64,000 nt of DNA. Origin: Paragorgia papillata. Taxonomy: Eukaryota > Cnidaria > Anthozoa > Scleralcyonacea > Coralliidae. The DNA lies in NCBI GenBank assembly GCA_035771165.1, contig JAWNZC010000469.1:3181001-3245000 (forward strand), written 5' to 3'. Made by a program: the position numbers and the translations under genes. Within the stretch, counting starts at the first letter, position 1. Each line of letters starts with the position of its first letter. The notes under the pieces are model-generated. The model made no database searches. It saw only the letters and a program-made list of their open reading frames with translations, and was not told the DNA's origin. Positions 21,431 through 30,809 of the stretch are shown in pieces.

Positions 21431-23848
21431 ATGGCTACTTCTTCAACCGACGCCGTTCCAGTTGATGAACTAGAAACCTTACTGACATGTTCCATTTGTT
21501 TGGAAACTTTGAACGAACCACGAACACTGCCTTGCTTTCATTCTTTTTGCAAAGTCTGTTTAGAGAAGTTTGTAAAACGCCATCGTGAGGAAGCAGCTGG
21601 TAAAGAGATTGAAGTATTCAACTGTCCGACATGTCGGTCAGAATTTAATCTGAAACCAAAAGATGAAGTAGCAGGAATGGCGAGCAGTCATTTTATCAGA
21701 AATATGTTAGACGTCATGCCGATTCAACGACGAGCAAATGTTTCGAAATGTTCTCATTGCCAAAAGCCAGCCGTTAGTCGATGTACAACTTGTGAGTGGT
21801 TCCTATGCGAAAAATGTTTCCAAGCTCACGAAATGTGGCCAACGCACAAGAAACACACTGTGCTATCAATAAACGAGTTGAGTCAACCTGAGAACGAAGG
21901 CAAGATCAGAGCAAAACTTTACTGCAAGAAACATGACAACAAGACCCTTGAGTTCTATTGCGAGACATGTAAAGAACTGATCTGTAGTCATTGTACGGTC
22001 TTGAATCACATGAAACAAAATCATTCATGTCTCTCGGTTGACGAAGTAGCTGAAAAGCAAAGAGAAGCATTACGATCAGGCTGTGCCACTCTAGACGAGA
22101 AGTTATCTGAGGCCAAGGAAGCACTGGAAGCCATCAGCAAGGTCACACACTTCCTTGAAGAGAACGCCAAGAAGGTCAAGGCCAGAATCACTCAACAGAA
22201 AGAAGACATCTTGAAAAAAGTCGCGGAGAAGCTAGACGAGAAAGCTCAGCTTATGATTAACGAAGTAGACAAGATTTATAATGAAATGCACACAGATCTG
22301 AGCAAACAACAGGATGGCATAAAGAGTTATGTTGAGAAGGTGAATAGCTCAGTTGGTCTACCAAGGAGTCTTTTGGAGAAAGGCAGCATTGAAGAAGTAC
22401 TTTCCTCTCAGAAAATGATTGAAGAAAATATTGAACATGTCAAGAATGAGAGTCCAAAGAATTTGAAGCCTGTGCATGATGGCAAGATTGAATATGAAAG
22501 TGAGAAAATAGATGACTTGGATGTTGATGATATTCTGGAGAAATTGGGAGAAATAGGTAAGATCATAGAATGATATGATTACTGTAGAGGGAGGAAGCTA
22601 ATTAGAGGAATGGGGCTTATTAGATGGAGAGCGGCTTAGAGGGGGGGGGGGGGGGTTGGGGGTTTGGGGGGGGGGGGGGGTTGGGGGGTTTGGGGGGGGG
22701 GGTTTAGGGTAATTATAGGGAGGGGACAGATTAGAGAGAGGAGGCTAATTAAAGGAATGGGGCTTATTAGAGGGAGAGGCTTACTTAATTTTCCAAGTCA
22801 GTAAGAAGGAAATCCCAATTGTAACTGATTTTTTATTAATGAAGTTCATTATTGTAGACATTGGTGTGTGTGTGTTGGGGGAGCAAATATATAGAGGATG
22901 GAGCTTATTTTTATGTTTTTCTTGAAAAAACCCTGAGAATTTTAAGATTGTTTAAATTAAATCATGTTTAATTTTCATGTGTGACTTTATTTAGCTGATC
23001 ATCCTATGCCTGGTGATTTATTGAGTGACTCCATCATTCTGAAAGGGAAAAATGATTATAAAAGTCAAATGAATGAATGGTTGGATGATCAGTTTCAATG
23101 GCATCTTTGTTATCGAGCTACCAGAGATGGATGGCGTGGGCAAGATTTTCACAGATGTTGTGACAATAAAGGACCTACAGTGACTTTAGTGAAAGTTGGA
23201 GATTATATTTGTGGTGGATATACAGACGAGAGCTGGGCAGGTAAATGATTTAGAAAATGAAAATTTTTTAAAATAATTTTACAGACACAGTAAGCCAAAC
23301 AAAATTGCTTAACATCCAAAATTTTCTGCATGTTATACCTTGATGAGTTTTGTTCTTAGAGGAATGTTAGCAAGAAATCTGTTTAAATAACAAAATAAGT
23401 CTGCAGCAGGCTTTTAGAACAATTAAGATCAATATATTTAATAAATCTGGGATGTGTTTGTCATTGAGTACACCTGTAAAAATACTCAAATAGAACAGAT
23501 TGTTATTGAGTAAACATTTTATATTTTTTTTAAGGTAATGAATGGAAACAGTCCAACTCCTCCTTTTTGTTCTCGCTACAAAATAAAGATAACTTGCCAC
23601 CATTTAGATCAGAGGTTTATAGAAACAATCAATATGCAATCCTCAGCCTTCGTGACTATGGACCAACCTTTGGTGGAGGTCGTGATTTCCACATCAGTGA
23701 TAATTCCAATCACAATCAACAATCATACTCCAACCTTGGCAACTCATATCCACCACCCCCAGGATACCAATATGACACTGCACAAACCAACTCTCTTCTT
23801 GCTGGAAGTCGCAAGTTTACTCCAACTGAAATAGAAGTATTTTACTAA
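21431..23848 (+). CDS. TRIM-TLDc protein, copy C (intact, 561 aa)
   Basis: Exons 21,431-22,556, 22,995-23,240 and 23,535-23,848 (TAA) all join in phase 1 with GT/AG borders. The ATG at 21,431 is used because the frame upstream has only a TTG. The product has a C3HC4 RING (CSIC at 20-23, CFHSFCKVC, CPTC by about 75), B-box 1 (CSHCQKPAVSRC, CEKC; about 105-145), B-box 2 (YCKKHDNKTLEFYCETC, CSHC; about 160-200), coiled coil to about 335, then TLDc from 376 to the end (FQWHLCYRATRDGW, CGGYTDESW, YGPTFGGGRDF, ending FTPTEIEVFY). RING and B-box proteins of this build are E3 ubiquitin ligases. TLDc domains occur in oxidation-resistance and V-ATPase-associated proteins. What TLDc does when fused to a TRIM is unknown; a substrate- or membrane-targeting role is only inferred. 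This is the reference copy for the family in this window. Confidence 0.93.
22636..22710 (+). repeat. Long G-tract in intron 1 of copy C
   Basis: Runs of 12, 14 and 11 G separated by TT or TTT on the sense strand of the intron. The short version is in copy B; D has an expanded C-rich (sense G-rich) array. The arrangement could form G-quadruplexes in the transcript. Confidence 0.8.
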
Positions 23849-23870
23849 TAGGTACTTTATTGTATGGAAT

Positions 23871-24478
23871 CTCTCTCCTCCGCAGAGGCTTCTTGAGCTT
23901 TTTTGAGCTCTTCAGTATATAGGGGTTTAATATTGCAGCCTTTGCAGGGGGTTTAGTAGACTATAGAGCATAGAGTAATGCGGTAGAGTAATGGACAGTG
24001 AGGAAAACCGCGTTTCCCTTATTGTCCATTACACTCTACCGCATTACTTTATGCTCTAAGACCTCGTTTACACGATGCCGGTACAAAAATGACATGAAAA
24101 TGGCACAAAATGAAGACGGGTTCCTTGACGGCATGAAATGAAAACGCAACACTAACCAGTATCGTGTAAACGCCCGTGCCGTAATAGTTTGATGACGGTA
24201 ATCACGATATATACGACCACAGTATTCGGGTCAGCAGTATTCACAAAGTCTTCTCAATTCTCATTGGAAGAGAATAGTCACATGCTTATCCGTCATTATA
24301 TTATACCGGCACCGTGTAAACGCAATACTTTTTGGCCTGTATTTACACACCGGCATGATTTTGTTCCGTTTTCAAATTGTACCGGCATCGTGTAAACGGG
24401 GTCTTAGTCTATAGTCTATAAACCTCTGCAATATTAAACCCCTATATATTGAAGAGCTCAAAAAAGCTCAAGAAGAGG
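23871..24478. mobile_element. Nested foldback insertion 3' of copy C
   Basis: Absent 3' of copy B, where GGAATATGGTGG is continuous. Flanked by TATGGAAT (23,863-23,870) and TATGGGAT (24,479-24,486), a possible 8-bp duplication. Outer arms contain CTTGAGCTTTTTTGAGCTCT. A second hairpin (GCATAGAGTAATGCGGTAGA) spans about 23,965-24,057. A third element occupies 24,058-24,405. Confidence 0.7.
24058..24405. mobile_element. Inner TIR element within the nested insertion
   Basis: Ends AAGACCTCGTTTACACGATG and the complement of AAGACCCCGTTTACACGATG. The interior repeats CGGCACCGTGTAAACG-like words. Non-coding. Confidence 0.65.
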
Positions 24479-24544
24479 TATGGGATATGGTGGTTCTGAG
24501 GTTAAGGTTTTCATTAGAGTTAGAATTGCATTATTGCAATCTGG

Positions 24545-25008
24545 CTAAGAGTAGGATTAGCAATAAGATTAAGATTATGAGTAGGATTAGCAATAAGATT
24601 AAGATTATGAGTAGGATTAGCAATAAGGTTAAGATTATGAGTAGGATTAGCAATAAGGTTAAGATTATGAGTAGGATTAGCAATAAGATTAAGATTATGA
24701 GTAGGAGTAGGATTAGCAATAAGATTAAGATTATGAGTAGGATTAGCAATAAGGTTAAGATTATGAGTAGGATTAGCAATAAGGTTAAGATTATGAGTAG
24801 GAGTAGGAACAGCAATAAGGTTAAGATTATGAGTAGGAGTAGGATTGGCAATAAGGTTAAGATTAGGAGTAGGATTAGCAATAAGGTTAAGATTATGAGT
24901 AGGATTAGCAATAAGGTTAAGATTATGAGTAGGACTAGCAATAAGGTTAAGATTATGAGTAGGATTAGCAATAAGGTTAAGATTATGAGTAGGATGAGCA
25001 TTAGGATA
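24545..25008 (+). repeat. 30-bp minisatellite downstream of copy C
   Basis: About 14 units of GTAGGATTAGCAATAAGGTT plus AAGATTATGA. Frames on both strands are open by period only. Precisely the place where copy B has its longer-unit array. Confidence 0.9.
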
Positions 25009-25390
25009 TAATTAGGATGATGATTATCGATGATGATTATCGATGATGATGATTATATCCTGCATGAGCGCATGGTAAAACACTCTTCCGAGTGTTTGAT
25101 ATAGCATCTCAAACAAATCAGTATTTTAAGAGAAAATAGAGACAACAAAATTCTATTTATGTAATTTCCACTGCATACGTCACACTGGTAATTTTACAAT
25201 AAACTCGTGCAGTGTGACGTCTGCAGTGGGTTATTTGCATATCAAACAAATCTTATTTTCTCAAGAACGAAGTGAGATTTGGAAAAACCGTATAAGAAGT
25301 TACTTCATCATTTTAAGAGTTCTTCCAAATAAGACAAACTTCATTTTCATTTCTTATACACTTAGTTAAAAACATCCAGAGTACTTATTC

Positions 25391-25421
25391 TCTGACGAAG
25401 AGCCTTCGCTCGAAACGTTAG
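25391..25421 (+). repeat. GAAGxxCCTTCGCTCGAAACG repeat motif
   Basis: Contains CTGACGAAGAGCCTTCGCTC followed by GAAACGTTAG. Also seen at 29,870 and, inverted, at 42,305. Confidence 0.5.
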
Positions 25422-25470
25422 AAAACTACGTTCATGATAAGTTGTACGTATACATGCAGTGCATGTGGTA

Positions 25471-25912
25471 CACGCGTAAAAACGCACAATTTGTTCACGG
25501 TTGGCAACAGGCGTGAACAATGTTGTGCTGCTCGCCGTGAACAAGTTGTCAACAAGTTGTTCACTTATGGTTCGAACAACTTGTTCACGGATAAATCAAC
25601 AGTCATGAACAAGTTGTTCCAACAGCACATTTTTATAGCCAACAATGTTCGCACATGATACAACATGTTGTAACAGCATGACGAAATAACAACGATGAAC
25701 AACAATGGTGAACATGGTTGATGTATCAACACGTTCTTCGGTTGTTACAACATGCGTGAACAACGGTTGTTGTTTCATCAAGCTGTAACAACTTGTTGAA
25801 ACAATGATGAACAATGTTGTTCATTTATCAATGTTGTTCACATATGTCAACAAGTTGTTACAGCATTGTTCAGGCAACAATGCTGTAACAACTTGCGAGA
25901 TTTTTACGCGTG
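25471..25912. mobile_element. TA-flanked MITE with empty site nearby
   Basis: Ends CACGCGTAAAAACGC and AGATTTTTACGCGTG, flanked by TA (25,469-25,470, 25,913-25,914). The uninterrupted host sequence GTGCATGTGGTACGTTTGCG lies at 26,178-26,197. The interior is rich in ACAAGTTGTTCA and TTGTTACA words. The related copy is at 42,764. Confidence 0.88.
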
Positions 25913-25993
25913 TACGTTTGTGAGCTTGCTGTAATATGTAACGGACGTTTGGTGGACGTTCGTCAAGCTCAATTACTCAGAAAAGATTTCTGA

Positions 25994-26066
25994 GACCCCA
26001 GACAGGGTTCGAACCTGCAACCTTCTAATGACCGGTTAGACGCTCTAACCATTGAGCAACTGAGGC
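25994..26066 (-). tRNA. tRNA-like cloverleaf (pseudo-tRNA or SINE head; GGT at anticodon position)
   Basis: On the minus strand 73 nt fold as a full cloverleaf: acceptor GCCTCAG with CTGGGGT (some G-U), D stem GCTC/GAGC around AATGGTTA, anticodon stem TCTAA/TTAGA, 5-nt variable loop, and T arm GCAGG-TTCGAAC-CCTGT with a perfect B box. The anticodon loop reads CCGGTCA, giving GGT (Thr) but C instead of U at position 33. That is very unusual for a working tRNA, so a decayed tRNA or tRNA-derived SINE head is more likely. Confidence 0.55.
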
Positions 26067-26752
26067 TCAGATGGAGAGCTAAGGTTGCAAATTCATAGTC
26101 ATATGTGCTCCTAAGTGGTAGCGTTTGCATATGAGATGTAGTTAAAGTGAGATGATAAGTTGTACGTATACATACAGTGCATGTGGTACGTTTGCGAGCT
26201 TGCTGTAATATGTAACGTCCATCGAACGTCTGTTACAAAACTACGTTCAATAATTTGGGCAGAACTCAACCCTTACTATATTTCTCTCTGTATTTCAACA
26301 CTGCCTACGCAGCACACTACTTTTATTTCACTGTTTGTACTTCTTCTGTGATTTGTAATAAAATCTTATGTTATATTATCAGTATAGTTACGTTTAGACT
26401 AGAAATTCTTTGATGTATTTTTAACATTAAATAATTAATTTTGTATTTTTTACATTAAATAAAAAAACTATATTGTCTCGCTTATTATATGCAAACGTGG
26501 GTCTAGCGCTGTCATTGAAATGTGTTTTTTTTTAGTTTTAAATGTGCTTGAATTGCAAGTACTGCATGCTTCATTTTTAGTGATTGGCATACACCCAAGT
26601 AGCGTTCTGTGCTTGCGACGAAGATAACTTTGTTTTTGCAGATGAAAATCTTTTTACAATGTTGTTTTCTACCCAACCCACTTTCTTCTATAATCTTTTG
26701 CTGCGGCAGACTTTCGTGTTTGTAATCATAATTTCTCACCCAACACGAGTAT

Positions 26753-26915
26753 AATATATCCAACACGAGTCGCTGTTCTTCCGATTTCTAAATCTGGCAG
26801 CCAAGCAGATTGAAAATACGAGGCGAATTCAGGGAGTTTTTTTTTGTAACCAGCTTGGCTGTGTTTAGTCATCGGAAGAAGAACACTAACCAGTGTTGGA
26901 TATAACTTAATTAGC
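26753..26915. mobile_element. Foldback closing unit 2, copy 2
   Basis: ATATCCAACACGAGTCGCTG arm and its complement around AGTGTTGGATATAA. Homologous to 20,899-21,030. Confidence 0.6.
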
Positions 26916-27025
26916 TTCTCAAACGAATCTCTATCTCTACCTAAAAGTTTGCTAAATTTGGCCGTAATTTTCTTTCCATTTCTAAATACTAATTAAGTAT
27001 TGATTTCTTTTGAATTTTTTTCATG

Positions 27026-27185
27026 AATAAAGGCTTATTAACCGAGTTCGAGGTCTGTACGGGAAAGTATTTGCCTGAGGTTTTCGTACAGACCGAGCGA
27101 CGAAGGAGCGAGGTTTGTGCGAGAGAAACCGAGGGCAAATACTTTCCCGTACAGACCGAGAAAACGAGGTTAATAAGCCTTTTAT
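27026..27185. mobile_element. Palindromic MITE
   Basis: Arms AAAGGCTTATTAACC and CTGTACGGGAAAGTATTTGC are inverted at both ends. The centre carries CGAGCGACGAAGGAGCGAGG. Confidence 0.65.
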
Positions 27186-27499
27186 TATATGGCTTTTGGT
27201 TTGTTTTCTTATCTGTTTTTAGTTCTACGTTTGTCTTGATCAGGTGTCGCTGTTCACCTTAGTTCTTACTTTTGAGCTTGTTCGTTTCGCTTCATGTTTA
27301 CACCTGTTAGGCTTTTATTTTTCGCGCTTTTAAATAAGAACTTTTTATAAAAAGAAACACTGATGTTTCAGGACGTATTATTGTTCAAAATTTTCCAACG
27401 AATATATCTAATTCGCTTTTATTTTCATTCTAATAATATACATGAAAAAATATCTCGACTGTGATTGGCTGATTCCAGTGCAGTTAATCCCAAACAACA

Positions 27500-27606
27500 G
27501 TGCAGAATTGTGTTATCACAGTGCAAAAATCTGTAATCACAGTACAAAAATCTGTAATCACAGTGCAAAAATCTGTAATCACAGTGCAAAAATCTGTTAT
27601 CACTAA
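27500..27606. repeat. 21-bp tandem repeat, about 5 copies
   Basis: The unit ACAGTGCAAAAATCTGTAATC is repeated with few changes. Confidence 0.85.
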
Positions 27607-27911
27607 GAACCAATCAAATTGATTGTACAGCGGATTTTTCCCGACACAAAACAAATAAAGATGGCGGCAAAGATTCGGCGGTTTTGGGGATAATTTGTTC
27701 AAATTTGAAGCTAGTTATGCTTTAATATTGCCAAGTGAAGTACCTACAAGAAGACCAGAAGCTTCTTTATGCCTCGAGTAAACTTTTTCAAGTAGTAAAG
27801 GAAGCGAAGCGTTTTTTAACAAATAAATATGCGATGAGTGGACGGCTAAACACGTACGTTAAAATGTTAGTACAATTGTTTTGAACATTTTTTCATGTAT
27901 ATTATTAATAA

Positions 27912-28078
27912 GTAATAGCATGGTTTCTCGTGCAATTTGGAAAAACATGCACTCGTGAGTTTTTCAAATACTTCAAATAGCACTCGTCCTTCGGACTCGT
28001 GCTATTTTGACAGTATTTGAAAAACTCACTCGTGCATGTTTTTTTCCAAATTGCACTCGAAACCATGCTATTACCTAT
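27912..28078. mobile_element. Palindromic foldback
   Basis: Arms GTAATAGCATGGTTTCTCGT and TTTTTCAAATACT with complements. The central CACTCGTCCTTCGGACTCGT is itself a hairpin. Confidence 0.7.
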
Positions 28079-28437
28079 ACAAATCAACTCAGTAATTTTC
28101 CCGCCAAAACTTGCAGGTCATTAAAAAGGACGTAATGCCCGTAAATGGACGTAAATGTGTTTTTGTGAATCAATAAGCCGAAACGTAGTTGTTTTGAATT
28201 GACGCGTTCCTGAGTCCCAGGCCCCCAAGGTGTTAAAATGAACGACGGAAATTTTTGAGAATTGGCATGTTCAGAAGCCAATAGGTCAGGAACTATTTGA
28301 CTAAATCAAAAACGGCAAAATAACTTATTAACTGATTTTTTCTGCTCTATTTAAATACGTTAAAACCCCACAAGTGATATAAGCACTTTAAAACACGAGG
28401 CGAGTGTTTTAGATCTGATAAAACACGTACAGCTGGG

Positions 28438-28635
28438 AATGTTTTAAATGGCTTCAAAAACTATCCATATAATAAGCTCATATAGAAATCATTTTTGAAA
28501 ATTGAAGTTGTCTGAGCCGCAAAATCGAAGAAAAAGTTCATGGAAAATAGCGAGCGTGTCTCTATCACATATAGAGACACGTCACGGTCATGATTTTCCT
28601 TTGTGTTTTCCTCATGAATTATTAATGAGTTTTTT
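28438..28635 (+). repeat. Dispersed 200-bp repeat, copy 2
   Basis: Near-identical direct repeat of 7989-8186, ending 25 bp before a CNOT1-like exon. An inverted piece lies at about 31,515-31,555. Confidence 0.8.
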
Positions 28636-28659
28636 AAATGTTTTTTATTTTATTTTCAG

Positions 28660-30114
28660 GATGTGTTTTTGTGCATGCTTCGCAACTTATTTGAAGAGTA
28701 TGGTCATTTTCACAATTATCCGAACAGAGAACTACATACAACAGCATGTCTGTTTGGAGGAATTATTGATCAAGGACTCGTTACGTGAGTGCAGTATCTC
28801 GTGGTATCCCTTGCTGTTTATTACTATGGTTTTAAGAGCGTTTCATAAAAGCTTGGTGGTGGTAAAGGTGGTGATGGTGGTGGCAACGGTTGTTGTGGTG
28901 AAGGTGGTGGTGGTAATTTTGATGGTGATGGTGAAGGTGGTAGTAATGGTGGACACCTTGGTGGTGGTGGTGAAGGTGGCAACATTGGTGGTGGTGGTGA
29001 TGGTGGCAAACTTGGTGGTGGTGGTAAAGGTGGTGGTGGCAACCTGGGTGGCGGTGGTAGTGGTGTCAACCTTGCTGGTGATAGTGGTAAAGGTGGTCGT
29101 GGCAACCTTGGTAGTGGTAAAGGTGATTGTGGTAACCTTGGTGGTAGCGGTAAAGGTAGTGGTGGCAACCTTAGTGGTGGTGGTGGTGGTGAAGGTGGTA
29201 GCGGTGGCAATCTTGGTAGTGGTAAAGGTGGTGGTGGCAACCTTGGTGGTGAAGGTGGTGGTGGCAACTTTGGTGGTGGCAACTTTGGTGGTGGTGGTGG
29301 TGGTGGTAAAGGTGGTAGTGACATCCTTGATGATGGTGGTGAAGGTGGTGGTGATGGTGGCAACCTTGTTGGTGACGGTTGTTGTGGTGGCAACCTTGGT
29401 TATGGTGGCAACTTTGGTGGTGGTGGTGGTGAAGGTGGTGGTGGTAACGGAGGTGGCGGTGGTGCAGTCTAACATGTACATCTGAGCACTTTTTCCAGGT
29501 TTGTTACCATAATATGCGATTTTCTATTTTTCCTCATTCTTTCTCATGTTTCCCTTGCAGGTACATGGCTTTGGGGATAGCTCTACGATATGTATTGGAT
29601 GCAATTCGTAAACTATTTCAAAGCAAGATGTATTTGTTTGGCATTACAGCACTGGATCGCTTTAGAATGAGGTAAAGATCATATTTACAGCAAGTTCATC
29701 GGCATTCACTGGTATTGCTTTCCACTACACACACCAGGCTTGGACTGGGCCAGCTGTAGTTAATATTGAAATAAAAGCGTGCTGCGTAGGCAGTGTTGAA
29801 ACAACAATCGAAATATAGTAAGGTTAGATATACTGCCGAAACAGAGAACGTAGGTGTCTAACGTTTCTCTGTGACGAAGGGCCTTCGCTCGAAACGTTAG
29901 ACTCCTACGTTCTCTGTTTCGGCAGTATATCTAACCTTACTATATTTCTATTGTATTTAGTATTGTTTGTTCTCGTAGGTTAAAAGATTATCAACATTAC
30001 TGTCGACACTTGGCATCTATTCCTCACTTTGGCGAGTTTCCTGCTCATCTTGTTGAGTTTATTGAATATGGAAAGCAATCCTTACAACCGCCACTCAGCA
30101 GCAGAAGCTTACAG
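28660..30114 (+). CDS. CNOT1: CNOT1-like gene, three consecutive exons (TTP-binding region)
   Basis: Exons 28,660-28,784, 29,561-29,671 and 29,979-30,114 total 372 bp (124 codons), with phases 0-2, 2-2, 2-0 and consensus borders (TTTTCAG, TTGCAG, CGTAG; GTGAGT, GTAAAG, GTAGGC). They read [60 protein letters not shown] and [19 protein letters not shown] recognise these as the MIF4G-like region of CNOT1 that in vertebrates binds tristetraprolin. Phase 0 at the 5' side fits the exon at 9305. No further CNOT1 exon was found between 30,115 and 34,390, nor the exons expected between 7541 and 9304. All codons are open, so the fragment is either still constrained or recently duplicated. Confidence 0.82.
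28855..29469 (+). repeat. GGT-rich minisatellite between CNOT1-like exons
   Basis: About 20 diverged units near GGTGGTGGTAAAGG / GGTGGCAACCTT (about 30 bp). It occupies most of the intron. In the GGN frame (28,852-29,472) it is open for 206 codons and would encode Gly-rich sequence, but no ATG precedes it and all other frames are open too. Confidence 0.85.
29808..29950. mobile_element. Foldback in CNOT1-like intron
   Basis: Inverted arms AAATATAGTAAGGTTAGATA and ACTGCCGAAACAGAGAACGT surround the CTTCGCTCGAAACGTTAGAC motif. Confidence 0.75.
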
Positions 30115-30167
30115 GTAGGCGTTGGTCAAGAAACTTTCTTCATTTATACACGCTTCTGAAGAACTAT

Positions 30168-30450
30168 GGCGTGTGCTGTTAGGGCGCTGCCTCTCACCAA
30201 TAGTTCAGCCCAGTTGGACGGGGGTAGTACTTGGATGGGTGACCGTCTGGGAATAACCCCGTTCTCGAACTTGAATTTCATGTGAGTAGAGTTTAGCTGG
30301 TCTCACCTGTGCTTCGAGGGTTTTTCGCAGGGTTCTGCCGTTTTCCTTCCTCCGTAAAATCAACACTTAGGTCTTAGCTTATGTCGTGCACTTTTAACAT
30401 GAGCCCCTCATGGCCCGAATGATTGGGCGACCACATCCTGTGCTTGCGAC
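30168..30450 (+). mobile_element. 5S rRNA-derived SINE, copy 1
   Basis: GTAGTACTTGGATGGGTGAC followed by GTCTGGGAATAACCCCG is like the 3' half of 5S rRNA including its internal C box. A body shared with 43,110-43,310 (TGTGCTTCGAG, GTTTTCCTxCCTCC, TAAAATCAACACxTA) follows. Confidence 0.7.
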
Positions 30451-30455
30451 GTTAA

Positions 30456-30808
30456 AGGGTATTGGCAATAAAAATTAAGTTTATCTCATTTGGAAGAACT
30501 TGTCAAATGGTATAAGAAGACCTTTTACAATTTTTCCGTATCTGTTTTGGTTTTGGAAATATTTCGACCAAACTCAGCGTGCTGTCCGCCATCTTGGAAT
30601 TATTTTCGATATGCAAAATTATGCATGTGACGACATAAGCAGGGTAAAGTGAAATTTTTATCTTGCCAACCTTATGACATTTTCAGCTAGAAACTCGATT
30701 TTTTTGTTGCGCTATTTCCATTTTAAGTTCACCCACAACATTTAAAAAGCCTTCCGTGGAAATTTGGTCACCCACGGAGTAGTTTCATCAGGTTTACCCT
30801 GCTTGGTA
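30456..30808. mobile_element. Truncated TTAA palindromic element
   Basis: Begins after TTAA with AGGGTATTGGCAATAAAAAT and matches the complement of the right half of 53,559-54,051 (GCTGTCCGCCATCTTG, TAAGCAGGGTAAA). The other arm is lost. Confidence 0.75.
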
Positions 30809-30809
30809 T

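Larger units (their letters stand above)
21031..26915 (+). repeat. Tandem duplication unit 2 (contains copy C)
   Basis: Head-to-tail relative to unit 1: same 5' flank, gene, minisatellite position, foldback family and terminal hairpin. Confidence 0.65.

Noticed and set aside
24487..25011. 174- and 156-codon frames with ISNKVKIMSR or LLILLIILT repeats
   Set aside because: 30-bp minisatellite open by period.
25994..26066. Calling a functional tRNA-Thr
   Set aside because: C33 in the anticodon loop and surrounding repeats argue against function; listed only as tRNA-like.
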